A stretch of 64,000 bases of DNA. Origin: Patiria pectinifera. Lineage: Eukaryota > Echinodermata > Asteroidea > Valvatida > Asterinidae. The first letter of the stretch is position 1. Every line of letters begins with the position of its first letter. A program made the translations under genes and the position numbers. The notes under the pieces were generated by a model that searched no databases, was not told where the DNA came from, and worked only from the letters and a program-made list of their open reading frames with translations. The stretch lies in contig CM057135.1 in assembly GCA_029964075.1 (NCBI GenBank), positions 14,720,863-14,784,862 of the forward strand. The letters run 5' to 3'. Positions 53,050 through 63,505 of this stretch are shown here, in pieces.

Positions 53050-53066
53050 AGAAGCATAAAAATCTT

Positions 53067-53249
53067 TTAAATATCTACAATTTCTAAGGGTGAAGAAGAG
53101 ACAGTCTCGTCAGGGCGCTTAACTGAAGAAATAGACGAAGCTTTTTTGTGATTAAAATCTGTCTTGAAGAACTGGCTGGAAGGGTGCTCTCCCTCATGCA
53201 GACGATGGACGCGGGATCGCGCCCTCACTCCTTCGGCTAAAAAAATCAT
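53067..53249 (-). pseudogene. LINE B ORF2 linker before RT
   Basis: Contains GVRARSRVHRLHEGEHPSSQ, the basic RSRV..EGE-P element placed before the RT in this LINE group (compare LINE A at 13,637-13,963). Confidence 0.75.
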
Positions 53250-53430
53250 CTAATTCAGAAAGAGAAAGTTTAACTTGGTTATATTCAGCAAGCAGGTTCT
53301 TATCCTTGCTCCCTTGGTTAAGAAGGGAAGTGAGCCTCTCAAGAGAAGAAAGAAGACGATCTTTCTCCTTTTTTTCTGGTCGGAGAAAGACGGCAAGAAT
53401 GGGCTATAATTAAATATTTGCTACGAAGCT

Positions 53431-54254
53431 TCACGTCCTTCCACCAATCCAACTCGTTATCATAACCTTCTTAAAAGCTTCTTGAAAGGTCACATCTGTT
53501 AAAATGGAAGTATTACATTTCCAATATCCTCTTCCTCTCCTAGGAAGAGAGGAAGGGTTAAAGTTAAAAACAACACCATCATGGTCTGAGAAGTGGACAG
53601 GCACATGCGAAATGGTAATAAACTTCAAAGAATTAGTAATATAAAATCGGTCCAGCCGACTACAAATGGTATTTGAGGCATTTCTCCAAGTAAAATATCT
53701 ATCTTCAGGATAGGTGGTCCTCCAAGGGTCTATCGGATAAAAATCGCCACACACGGAGCGAAGTTCCTGGTGACCGATGTCGCAGGTGACAGAAGATGTA
53801 CCTATTCTGTCCAAGGCGGAATTAAGAACACAGTTACAATCACCCGCTAAGATGAACGGACAATTCCCAGTAAAGTACTGGGAAAGGTTATTGTAAAAAT
53901 TCTTTTTATGAAGGGGGTCATTAGGAGCATAGACTGAAATCAGTCTAAAGCGACCACCTGACCCATCTAAAAAACAGCTAGCAATTCTTCCTTGCAAATC
54001 ACATTTAAAATCTGACAGTTTAAAAGAAGAACGTGGATTTAAAAGAATGGCAGTGCCACAAGAAGAAGTACCGTAACTGGCTAAAATGTCCCCTTTCCAC
54101 TCCGATTTCCAGAGTTGCAGGTCTACGGGGCCAGTTATATATGGCACTCTTGCAAAAAACAAACGTCATAATCAAGACAAAGGTTAAAAACTTGCTGGCG
54201 TTTGTGAAAATCACGCATGTCATTTACATTAAGGGTAAAAATAGTAATCATTAG
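53431..54254 (-). pseudogene. LINE B ORF2 AP-like endonuclease
   Basis: Starts at an ATG at 54,254 with MITIFTLNVNDMRDF (the usual NG is ND), shifts frame near 54,160, then continues: ISVYAPNDPLHKKNF, FILAGDCNCVLN (Asp-Asn), YFTWRNASNTICSRLDRFY and HFSDHDGVVF (catalytic Asp-His). Order and spacing match LINE A and LINE C. The start lies about 50 bp after the ORF1 stop. Confidence 0.87.
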
Positions 54255-54305
54255 GTTAAAAAGGAAGAATGCCTGGAGAAATGCCATTTAATTAAGAGTA
54301 AAATT

Positions 54306-55552
54306 TTAAAGGAATTCCTTGAAGAAATCCGCCTGTTTCAAGATGGCGTCAGCAGCGTGTCTCCGGCAAATGTGCCGGCTCCACCTGCTTGGCGTATACG
54401 CTATGAACTGGCACCAGGGACACTTCAATTGGGTAAGTGTGGTGTCCCTGTGCACCGATGAGACATGTCGGACTAGGCCCGACCATGCGGGACAGGTAAA
54501 AGAACAGGACAAAACTTTGCATCTTGCTGGCTCGCTGATTCCAGGGAGATTCAGCGAGCTAATATGTTTTGAACATTTTTTCCGTCTTCACAGGGTCCTC
54601 TCCATCTACTTCGTTTGCGGTGGAATCACCCTCGGACTCGACATCCGACGAGTCAGATGACGAGCAAGAGGAGGAGGAGGAGGAGGAGGAGTAGGAAGAA
54701 CTAGAAGAAGATACTGCTTTTTTTCCTTTTGGTTTTACCTGGTCGTGCTCCATTGACGAGTCGCTGGAGCCAAAGAGATCCGCAGCAGACGGGGCGGGTT
54801 TCTTGCGGGCAGGAGCGTCCGGCGGTGATCGGGTCCGTTTTGCAGAACCCTTTCTCCTCCGAATGACTCGAAACCCGTCGTCATGGGCAGGGGCTACCAC
54901 TTGTCTGCAGATGTTCCTGTCACATACTAGGGAGGGTGGACCATTTGTGCCCCTACAGAGGGCGCACTTGAGAACTCTGAAAGATTCAGAAAGAAGAGAA
55001 CCCCTGCATGAAAAGCAAACAATGCTAGGGTGAAAAGGCCCCGACATTTTTTTACACTTGGGACATTCTTTGGCTGAAAGTTCTTGTTCATCAGCCGAAC
55101 TCTCGCTAAGCTGCTCCCCTGCTGGCTGTGGTGGAGGAGAAGGAGGTGGAGCCGTAGTCGATTTACTCCATGCTCTCTCATGTTGAACTTTTCTGGCGAA
55201 GGATTTGGGGCAGGCCCGAAAGCCATGTCCCTCCTCCCCGCAGATGGTGCATTTTGTGCTATTTGGGCATTAATTTGCCACATGGCCGACCTGCAAGCAT
55301 TTAAAACATTTTACATTATTGCATTCCCGGGCATAATGCCCTTGTTGGCCACAACGGGCACAAGTTCGGACTTGCCCGGGATATGAAATGCAGGCATTAC
55401 GATCCCCAATCCCGAGTACTGTTGGGATGGCAGAGGTCACCTTCATCCGGTACTGCCTGGTACCATTAAATACAGTGGGGTTGTCCCCATACGTGGTGAA
55501 TCTCCTTGCGATAACTTGACCAAACCTGCCTTTTTTTCTATTTCTGACAATG
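54306..55552 (-). pseudogene. LINE B ORF1, central and C-terminal parts
   Basis: From the solo-LTR junction: IVRNRKKGRFGQVIARR, FNGTRQYRMKV and zinc knuckles (CARCGQQGHYARECN, CFKCLQVGHVA). In shifted frames follow a proline-rich linker (near 55,130), a four-pair cysteine module (CFSC...CALC...C), a serine- and acid-rich run (about 54,640-54,760) and two C2H2 fingers ending at 54,306 (CPAWSGLVRHVSSVH, CPWCQFIAYTPSRWSRHICRRH). Domain order equals that of LINE A ORF1. Several frameshifts break it. Confidence 0.8.
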
Positions 55553-55556
55553 CTAT
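55553..55556. repeat. 4-bp target duplication CTAT, left
   Basis: CTAT precedes the insertion at 55,557 and follows it at 56,624-56,627. Confidence 0.75.
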
Positions 55557-56623
55557 TGTAACGTCTCTCTGGGGTGAGAGACATTATCAAAATAAGAGTC
55601 AGACACAAATATCTTACACACACACACTAGTACTTTATTCTGGATTATTTACATCTCAGGTCAATAGAGGGCGCACTATATATACGTGTACATGTCAGGA
55701 ACTCTGTCGGGGTCAGAGCCCAGATCAACAATCTAATGCATCATAGTGCGGGAGCTCTGTGTAGGTCAGAGGCTCAGCTCAAGAATCTACTGGGGAAGAG
55801 CCCAGTACAACAATGACCAGCACTTCCATTTCTGCGCGCTTTATATAGACTTTTGGGTGCGCGTCTTAGCCAATGGGAGCATTGGATTCTGGTAGTTATG
55901 AATAATGCATACGTGTACAAAGGCATGGGGAAAGTTCTCTATGGGAGATTTGTACACGATTGACTTAGACAATCTACTGGAAGAAAGTCCGAGAGCAGTG
56001 GTTAGCGGCCGAAGTAGGATCACTCGTGGGTGCGTTACGGGGAACTGATCCTCAAGGAAAAGGGAAAGAGAATAACTTCTCGGTACATAGGCTTGTGTAC
56101 AAGACTTAGTCTCTAGACTAGCTGAGAATATACACACTAATGCTATGGAGTAAAACTATGAGATGAAGGACGTAACCTGACCTCTAGCTACCGTAGGTCT
56201 CGGCCAGTGGGTTAGCGGGACACACTCGCTGTGGTGTACGGGGTCACTAAGGGGTGAATACACGGGAAGGGTTTAGCGAGCCACATTCGCTAAATGCTCG
56301 GGGTCAATGTGGGTCGGATGCGAGGTAAGGTGTGTGAGGGGAATTCGCATCGACTCCAGGGAAAGGTGGAGGGAAAATGGCTAAGTCCTAAGTACATGTC
56401 CCATGGCGGTACATGTTCAATAGCAGTGAATGCTACATGCATTGCGCGCTATACAATAGCGTACTGTACAATGTGCTGCACACTTGTGCGTGTGTCTAAG
56501 ACTTCGTGGTAAGCTTCGCGCTGTGTGAGGGCACACAGGATCGCTGCAAGCATTACGCTGTGCACGGAGTGGAATGGATTGGTTGGGAAAGAAGTAAACT
56601 ACGCAATTTGCGGGAACGCAACA
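55557..56623. mobile_element. Solo LTR-like insertion (1,067 bp)
   Basis: Begins TGTAACG and ends CGCAACA, nearly inverted, with TG...CA termini and a 4-bp duplication (CTAT). Removing it with one CTAT restores an uninterrupted ORF1 frame (MAIHDS joined to IVRNRKK), which confirms the boundaries. It has no coding sequence; a TATA-like CTTTATATAG is near 55,850. It fits a solo LTR of a Ty3-type element of the same terminal style as the one at 1,929, but a non-autonomous element is possible. Confidence 0.8.
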
Positions 56624-56943
56624 CTATCATGGATGGCCATACTTACGTAGTGAACGGTTACAATGACAATGTCGTTAAACGTGGTCGCAATGCACCCATC
56701 TATGTCGGCTACTTTAGGGTAAAAATCCCTACATACCTGATCACTCTTAAAGACTACTTCAAATTTATTTCCCTGCAAGGGCTGCATCGCCACCAAGTGT
56801 CGAGCCGCCTCAATGCCAATTCCCCTGAACTTGTCGAACACTGACTTCGGTGTCGTATCCTCTTCAAACTTAACCTCCAAGGCCTTGTCTTTATGCAAGG
56901 CATCGGCCATGGCGATCAAAATACTCTCTTCTAATATAGACAT
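56624..56943 (-). pseudogene. LINE B ORF1 N-terminus
   Basis: Starts at the ATG at 56,943 (MSILEESILIAMADAL), then LEVKFEEDTTPKSVFDKFRG, IEAARHLVAMQPLQGNKF and DIVIVTVHYVSMAIHDS. It stops at the solo-LTR boundary and continues at 55,552. The N-terminal domain is shared with LINEs A and E; its function is unknown to me. Confidence 0.8.
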
Positions 56944-57620
56944 ATCAAAAACTGAGAATTATATGAGGCGTCAGTCACAGTTGCTGACTGACGAAAATTG
57001 TAACAAAAGTAATAAGGTCCCGGGCTATCTGCACGGGGAAAGGGCGTTAAGAATATACAACGGGATTAAGGGGCGTAGCTACTCGCTACTACTATGGAAG
57101 ATTTACACAAATATAATGCACCTTGAGCTACCTGCTCAGGAAAGAAGTGAAGGAATTAATATACAGAAGGGGGCTACAGGATATATATATATAACTGAGC
57201 AACTTGCTCAGAAGGGATAGAAATATACAAAAAGGGAAAGCCTATACTACGGTCAAAAAAACAAAATGGCCTACAAACTGCTGCATAGGAATTACACGGG
57301 GCTACGCACTGCCACAGCCCCACGTAAGGCTAAGGTACGGGAGCCGCACGCTGCTACGGCTCCGAACAAAAGACTAGAACAAAAGAGAACTGCAATAAAA
57401 GAAGGTGCTGTCGTGTGGCGTACTCCGCACACACGAGGCAGCAAAAAATGGAACAAGAAAACCCTCAAATGTCTCTCAAAATGCAAAATATGAAAAAATA
57501 AAGATGACTACAATAATCTACGTTCACTTAGCTAACTGCTGGTGCATGTAGGATTGGTCTCAGGTGGGACCTCCACTCTCCAGTGTTTGATAGAAGATCA
57601 CGGAGCCGAAAAAACGCGTT
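56944..57620 (-). promoter_or_regulatory. LINE B 5' UTR with hairpins
   Basis: A non-coding leader beginning right after the U2 motif. It contains two strong hairpins, GGGGCT/AGCCCC (57,299-57,323) and GGAGCCG/CGGCTCC (57,339-57,362), with loops of the CACGCTGCTA type, and a TATATATATAT run (57,181-57,192) 240 bp before ORF1. LINEs A and E also have AT repeats at about this distance. Internal promoters are usual in LINE leaders, but none can be proven here. Confidence 0.65.
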
Positions 57621-57636
57621 CTGAAAGAACAGATAC
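57621..57636 (-). repeat. U2-type target motif between LINE C and LINE B
   Basis: Minus strand GTATCTGTTCTTTCAG, a slightly shortened form of the motif at 45,227 and 10,820. It separates the LINE C 3' end from the LINE B 5' end. Confidence 0.75.
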
Positions 57637-58068
57637 GGTTTTTCAATGGTTTATTTCTTGTGAAAACAACCGTCATCAACAATTTTACAAAAACAAATTT
57701 ACAGATTGAAAAAAAAGTACACATCAAAATTACAACAACTTATTTGCATAAGTTTGTAGCAAAACAAAACCTCTAACTTTAGGTATGAATCGATATTTCA
57801 AATATTTAGAAAATCAGTTTGCTATTTCACCCACAACCGAATAAATAAAATTTTGACCAAAAAAAATTACATTGAAAGTTCAAAGAAAAGTCTCTCTTCA
57901 AAAGGGGACAATTTCTTCTCGAATTACAGAGACAAAGGAAAACAAACCCTCCACCATTGCTATCAACCTCTCTTCAATTTTCTAGTTATCTAAGTTTGTT
58001 GAAAAACTGTCGAAACGAAAATCTGAATCAGTCAAAACAAAGAATGGACTGGTAATGCAGCTGAGGAA
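57637..58068 (-). other. LINE C 3' UTR
   Basis: AT-rich, no reading frame. It lacks the GGGAYCTTCTTT fold of LINEs A and B; the last bases before the U2 motif are AAACCATTGAAAAACC. Confidence 0.6.
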
Positions 58069-58774
58069 TCAGGCCCCGACACGGACTCGGAGGTACTTTT
58101 TGAGACGGCACAACAAATCAAAACTATTTACCTGTTTGTTGTCGTGTTTCGCAGCATTTCTAGCAAACCAAATTGTCCTTCTGAAGATACTTAACTGTCG
58201 TGCCGTCTCAACCTCCAGTGCTTTTGTTTTTGGCTTTGGAAACAGCGAGTAGATTAGCGTGTCCGTGTCGGGCGGGTACGCGTGTGTTTTATTTAACCCG
58301 CACAAGTAATGACCAAGCCACTGGCCCACCGGCTTGACCACACCGCACTCGACAAAAACATGTTCTAAAGTCTCAAGCCGAGCGCAGTGTGGACACAGAC
58401 CCCGGTCTTTGGACTGTTTACGGAGTCTGTGGCCGATGAGCAGCACGCTGTGTACAACTCGAAAGTTTAGTGAGGCGTGAGTATTGGACAATTCACTACA
58501 CAGTGTGCGTGACCATGCCGTGGACCAGTCTTTACCGGGGCGGGAGCGCTGTACCCGGGGCTCTAATCCTTAGGACTCGATTATGGTTTCAAGGTGTTCT
58601 TTGAGTTTAACCCGTCACCAGTCTTCAACGAAATCTTTGTGTTTCCGAAAATTGAACAAAATAGAACGATAAAAGACAGGTTGGGTATCACAGTGTAACA
58701 GGTTCTCGCGCGCCAGCGACGGGTCTACACTCCGTAGAGACAGACCGCACCAGTAGCGCGCAAGAACCCGCCAC
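58069..58774 (-). pseudogene. LINE C ORF2 C-terminal region
   Basis: Frame 58,069-58,491 carries FRVVHSVLLIGHRLRKQSKD and a cysteine motif (CPHCARLETLEHVFVEC), then a helical tail (FRRTIWFARNAAKHDNKQ). The stretch between it and the RT block is in other frames (e.g. FLPPREGWGKWRVLARYWCG), so at least two frameshifts are present. Equivalent to 46,126-46,739 of LINE B. Confidence 0.78.
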
Positions 58775-60028
58775 TTACCCCATCCCTCCCTGGGCGGGAG
58801 GAAGGTACATGGTCTCCCGGCTGACATATTCTGTTTTGTGCCACCAAACGAAACTGAAAATCAACTTGTTGATTTTTCGAAGTTTCTCGTTTGGGGGCGG
58901 GGCAACTTCGGCCAAATACCAAATTTTCGAACAAACGAACGCATTAATCACTTGAACCCTTCCCTTTATCGAAAAATCACAATCCTCCCAATCCTCAATG
59001 CACTTTCCCAATTTGCCCAATTTCTCCTCCCACATGTTATTATTGATGTCCCCATAACCAAAAGAAATAACAACAATTTTGGCTGAAGTTACCCAAGAAA
59101 TGTCAACCGGGCCACTTGGTCGATGTTTCCATCGACCGAGGAACAAGCCACTCGTTTTCTGCTGGTTCAGCTTTGCGCCTGATGCGCGCTCGTATATCTC
59201 GACCAGCTGAAAACTACGGACGATAGATCTATCGTCCGTCAATATGAGGGTGGTATCATCAGCATACATCGAAACCCTGGCTTCGGTGCCCCCCGGTAAT
59301 TTAACACCCGTGATTTTGGGGTCGGCCCTAATCGCGCACCCTAGGGGTTCGAGGGCAAGGATGTACAGTAGCGGCGAAAGCGGACAGCCCTGTCGAACCC
59401 CCCGGGATAGCGAGAAGGGCCGGGAGATGTGCCCAGTGCAAATCACACTACTCTCCATATCAGTGTACAAAATTGTCACCCATTTTCTGAAATTTTCACC
59501 GAAGCCAAGGGTCCCGAGGATCTGCTGAAGATACCCCCAATCGACTCTGTCAAAGGCTTTTTGCTGGTCGAGCGATACGAACGCAGCGCACATGTTTTTC
59601 TGATCTACGTAACTCTGAACGTTGCGAAGGAGATGGGCATTGTCCAATATGCTTCTCCCCGCCACCGAGCATGTCTGATCTTCGTGGACAATGCTGGGCA
59701 AAATTTTGCGCATACTGGTGGCGAGAATTTTAGCAATGATTTTGTAATCGACGTTCAACAGTGATATGGGCCGCCAATTAGTTAACTCTTCCCGACTACC
59801 TTTATTCTTGTACAACAACGTGACGAGACCCAACCTTTGACTTTGACTAAAACTGCCATTTTGAAACACACCATTGACCATGTCACAGATATCTTGGCCC
59901 ATATCACTGAAGAACGTCTTGTAGAATTCAGCGGGCAAGCCATCCGAACCCGGTGACTTGCACGCCAAAATATCAAACAACGCCCGCCTCACCTCGCTGA
60001 CAGTAACTGGCCCCCGAGCAACAAGATG
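58775..60028 (-). pseudogene. LINE C ORF2 reverse transcriptase
   Basis: An unbroken frame of over 400 residues with all RT motifs: CKSPGSDGLPAEFYKTFF, NWRPISLLNVDYKI, VSLDQQKAFDRVDW (Asp), LSRGVRQGCPLSPLLYI, SMYADDTTLIL (Asp pair), GAKLNQQKTSGLFLG, then the thumb/connection to PPAQGGMG. The motifs place it in the Tx1/L1 group. The frame upstream of ARGPVTVSEV comes from the joined LINE A leader (hairpin CATCTTG end at 60,029) and is not part of the protein. Apart from this truncation the RT domain looks intact. Confidence 0.9.
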
Positions 60029-60306
60029 GCGTGAAAGGCAAGGCTTTTTGCCTTTTACGCTTAACAAAAAACAACAAGAACACAAAATCCCGTAGAGTTA
60101 CGCACACGACTGTTGTTACTCAACACCACGGGTCACTGAATGAGAAGAAAGGAAAGGCTGACACTGCCCGGCGTGGACAAAAAAAGAGCCGGACAGGCTA
60201 CGAAAACCCACCCAAAAACCCTCAAAAATCCACCCAAAATCCAATCATTTTCAAACAAAGTAGACAGACTTTGTCTATAAAATGACCCAAACCCCTGGTA
60301 GAAAAT

Positions 60307-60507
60307 TTAACTTGAAAATAGCTTTGAAGAATGACTACGCTTCATGTCAAATCGGCCGCCAGGTAGAGGTTGCAAGGCCTCAAGGTGATTGGCCGGGATA
60401 ATCCCGACCCCCTTGAGAGCCTTGAAAACGTCACTTGACGTCTCCTTGCCCCCGAAACTAAGTTCGAGGGCTCGGAGACGCCTGGCTTCGCTTGCGTTGG
60501 ACGGCAT
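60307..60507 (-). pseudogene. Duplicate of LINE E ORF1 N-terminus
   Basis: Encodes the same 66 residues as 44,238-44,438 with one evident change (NHIEAL to NHLEAL). Confidence 0.75.
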
Positions 60508-60944
60508 GTTAAGCCGAGAGAGAAAAAAGAAAGGAAAAATCCGACTTGGATATCTTTCACAAAATTAAAAAAAAACCGTTACAAGCTTGTGACGGTATTG
60601 ACTATATTTAATATATACAACGAAGAGTGAGTCACAACTGTCGACTCACTCAACAAAAATATAAATCACAGGTAGCAACTGCCTACCTGTGATCAAAAAG
60701 TAAAAAAGACGCAGAGGCCAGGCCCCGCAGACCCGAGATTCCCCACCGGTGTAGTGCAGAGAACCCCGAGCCTACAGGCCCGCAATACCCGCGCTACGGC
60801 TCGCTCCCCGCTGCCGATCCTCCACCTAGTGTAACGGCGGTAGTCGGCTGCGTAACGGGTCACAAGCCGCGGAACAAGCACACGGCTCCCAACCCCGCAA
60901 ACGCTAGAGAAAGGAAAAAATTCCCCCAACAAAGGGCTTCACGG

Positions 60945-61118
60945 GGCTATGCACACGCACAGCCCCACCCAAATAAATAGGGCCGTGCATGCTGCCACGG
61001 CCTAAACAAAGAAACGTGTAGAAACGAATGGGCCGTGCACGCTGCCACGGCCCAAACAAAGGACGTGTGGAAATGAATAGGCTGACATGTACAGCACTGC
61101 GTACACAGCCAGCAACGA
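60945..61118 (-). repeat. Duplicate 5' UTR hairpins of LINE E
   Basis: Same four hairpins as 44,873-45,040. In the longest one the arm reads GGCTGACATGTAC instead of GGCTGGCGTGTAC, weakening the stem. Confidence 0.7.
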
Positions 61119-61298
61119 AAAACCAACACCAAAAAAACACCCAAAATATCACCAAAAATGCAACAAAAATCTCTAAAAACTAGACCTGCTTGGTCTATAA
61201 ACTAAGACAAAAAGGAAGATACCAAAATTATCGCCTCACGCGATCTAAAACTCGACTATCTTCGCAGACAACCCGGAGCTCCGGAGAGGCATGGCTGT

Positions 61299-61316
61299 CT
61301 GAAAAGAACAGATACT
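61299..61316 (-). repeat. U2-type target motif in the duplicate
   Basis: AGTATCTGTTCTTTTCAG on the minus strand, copy of 45,227-45,244. Confidence 0.8.
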
Positions 61317-62184
61317 GTTTTTTGATTTGGGACAAAGAAGGTCCCGGGCAGGTCGACTTACCAATGCGCCGAAGTACAGTGCGCTGGGGTCTCGAGCCCC
61401 CCTGCCCTAAACCAGAATAAACACTAACACCAAAAATGACAAACACCTGAGAACAGAAAAGTCACCGAACGACGAAAATGTCGAATTTAAAAACTGTAAA
61501 AACACGAAGAAAACATTAAATCGATAATGTTTATCGAAGAAAAAATCACCGCTAAAATACCTCATTATGCAAGAAGAAATACCAGTTCCAAGAAACATCC
61601 CCCCTCCCACCCCCAAGAAAAGTTTCCCGGGAGCGGGAAAAGAAGATTTTTCCCGAAAAAAGCACCAATTCCCCACACTGAGAAAACAAGAAAAATACCT
61701 CAGCAGTGAGTTTACTGAAGACAACGATGTCAACAGCAAAAAAATTGTTCCTCGGGGAAGTCCCGCTGCAAAAGAAGAAAAACAGTTAGACAAAAGATGC
61801 AAAACAGAAGCAGACAAAGAGGCAGATAAAAAAAAATGAACAACGGCAATAAACAATAAAGGATACTAAGTCCGTCTCCCAAACCTCGGTATGGGGATGC
61901 GCCTGTCCCGCTGCAGGAGGCCCGCAGCATCGGTGATGTCTCGATCTTTCCAGGGGACAGGCGCCTCTACTCCTTAACCTGAAAAAGGGGAAAAAACTAA
62001 AATAAACCCCGACAGACTTAGCATCAAACTACACTAACTTACTTAAATAACTAGGGGGGAATAAAGCCGTTGTGGGTAAGACTAGAAATTGATGAGACCG
62101 CGGTCGTCTCTGATAGAAACAACAGAGCCGCCGACGTTCCACAAACGTAACGTACACACGTAAACGTAACGTTTAGACGTTCGG

Positions 62185-62521
62185 TTAAACGTAAAAAAAA
62201 TCTGCCTCTATGCGCTTTTGAAGAACAGACTTAGAAGAACGGAGAACGGTCAGAGGGTCAACGTAGTTGCCGTCGAACAAGGCTTGGCAGCGGGACTTCC
62301 AAATCTGCCACTTCAAAACAGAAATCAAAAACCAGACGAAGCGGTGGTTCTTATTTGGGGGGTTAAAACCCTCTGCGAAAAATACCACTGCTGGGGAGAT
62401 GGAAAAAGTGGGCCCGCAAGCACGTACACCCATGTACGTGGCCCAATCCCACAGCACGGTAACAAAGGAACAGTCCCATAGCAAATGCAGAAGCGACTCA
62501 TTATCGTTACAATTAGGCCGG
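62185..62521 (-). pseudogene. Duplicate of LINE B ORF2 C-terminus, truncated
   Basis: Begins abruptly at the cysteine-motif region (minus strand CGGCCTAATTG, codons for CNDNESLLHLLWDC-type sequence) and continues WDWATYMGVRACG, NHRFVWFLISVLKWQIWK and VLQKRIEADF. Unlike the 46-kb copy it keeps FALFDGNYVDPLTV-type codons in one frame, so it preserves a less damaged version of the tail. Confidence 0.75.
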
Positions 62522-63505
62522 AAAATTATTCAGGGTTTGAAATTGGGCTTTTAAGTTATGCAATTGTTCTACGCATGCAGAGTCTCCGTGATGAATTTGA
62601 TTTTGCAAGAGATTGATTTGTCTGAAGAGTTCCTTACGTTCAGAGCTACGTTTTCGTGCTTCACCAGCAGAAAACGCAATCACTCTTTAGATGGATTTTT
62701 TACCCTGTCCCACCACTCAACTAATTTTTCAAAATCCCCTTTTCTAGTAACCCAATCATTCCATTCTGAACTGACAAAGTGTTGAAAATCTTCCCTCCCA
62801 GAAAAATAAGTATTCAATTTCCAGTAACCCCGCCCAGCGTTTTGAATTTGATTCGAAAAAACCACAGAAATTAAATCTCGGTCAGAAGGGGGACATGCAG
62901 TGATTGCGCTAAGTGAACACGCGGACAATTCGCGTGACATGTATAGGCGGTCGATTCTTGTTGCCTTTTGGTTATTTTTGGAGTGCCAAGTAAATCGTTT
63001 TTCATTTGGGTTTTGAACCCGCCATACATCGAGCAGGCCGCTCTCCCGCACGGTTTTCTGAATTTCTTTATTTCCCCGGGTGCTTTGATAATTTGAAATC
63101 CCCCCTTTAGAATCAAGAACCAAATTGTCAATACAATTAAAGTCACCCCCAAAATAACATGTCTCATACCCCGTGTGTGGTTACATAACTCAGACTGAAA
63201 GAAATTGTGTCTATCGTGCGGATCATTGGGGCCATAGACATTAACAATACGAATTTTTGTTTTTGTGTTGGGCAACGAAACCGTGAGGGAAAGCAGCCTA
63301 CCCCTATTGTCACGTAAATAGTCCGTAGGACACCACGAGTGGCGTGAAGACAGCAAGATGGCCGCCCCACAACTCGAGGTTGACCCAAAAGGCCAGAACC
63401 CAACGCCGCCAAATTCCCGGGCCCACGCTCTGGCTTCGGAGAAGCCCGAGACGTGAGTTTCCTGCAACAGCAGAATATTGTGGCGAAACCGACCCCTGAC
63501 ACTAT
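62522..63505 (-). pseudogene. LINE C ORF2 endonuclease and linker
   Basis: Motifs in order: NILLLQETHVSG (catalytic Glu), FGSTSSCGAAILLSS, IVNVYGPNDPHDRHNF, HVILGV (the GDFN position, degraded and frameshifted), then in other frames FTWHSKNNQKATRIDRLYMS and CPPSDRDLISVVF (the SDHD position, reading SDRD), and a helical linker. It is cut at 62,521 by the duplicated block and at 63,505 by the next element. Several frameshifts. Confidence 0.8.

Larger units (their letters stand above)
45245..57620 (-). mobile_element. LINE B: U2-site LINE split by two insertions
   Basis: One LINE in three visible blocks: 57,620-56,624 (leader and ORF1 start), 55,556-51,624 (rest of ORF1 and most of ORF2) and 46,739-45,245 (ORF2 end and 3' UTR). 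Continuity is shown by reading frames that rejoin across both gaps: the solo-LTR-like insertion in ORF1, and the 4.88-kb insertion with its 27-bp direct repeat in ORF2. It starts after one U2-type motif (57,621) and ends before another (45,244). ORF2 lacks part of the RT. Confidence 0.85.
60029..62521 (-). repeat. Duplicate of the LINE B 3' end / LINE E / LINE A leader block
   Basis: Closely similar, in the same order and orientation, to 46,530-44,054 followed by 16,956-16,827. It holds the ORF2 tail of LINE B type, the 3' UTR, the U2 motif, the LINE E leader and ORF1 start, and the LINE A leader. It lacks about 100 bp of the LINE B 3' UTR (near 61,481) and has small differences. The 27-kb transposon is absent, so the copy was made before that insertion or from a copy without it. 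Its ends lie inside LINE B ORF2 (62,521) and the LINE A leader (60,029). Confidence 0.88.
57637..63505 (-). mobile_element. LINE C: Tx1/L1-like LINE with an internal replacement
   Basis: A LINE more distant from A, B and E. The endonuclease is at 63,505-62,680 and the RT at 60,028-58,775, with 60,029-62,521 in between belonging to other LINEs. About 140 residues of LINE C around the start of the RT are missing. The 5' side is cut at 63,505 by an LTR-like element. The 3' end adjoins the U2-type motif, so it used the same kind of site. Confidence 0.82.
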
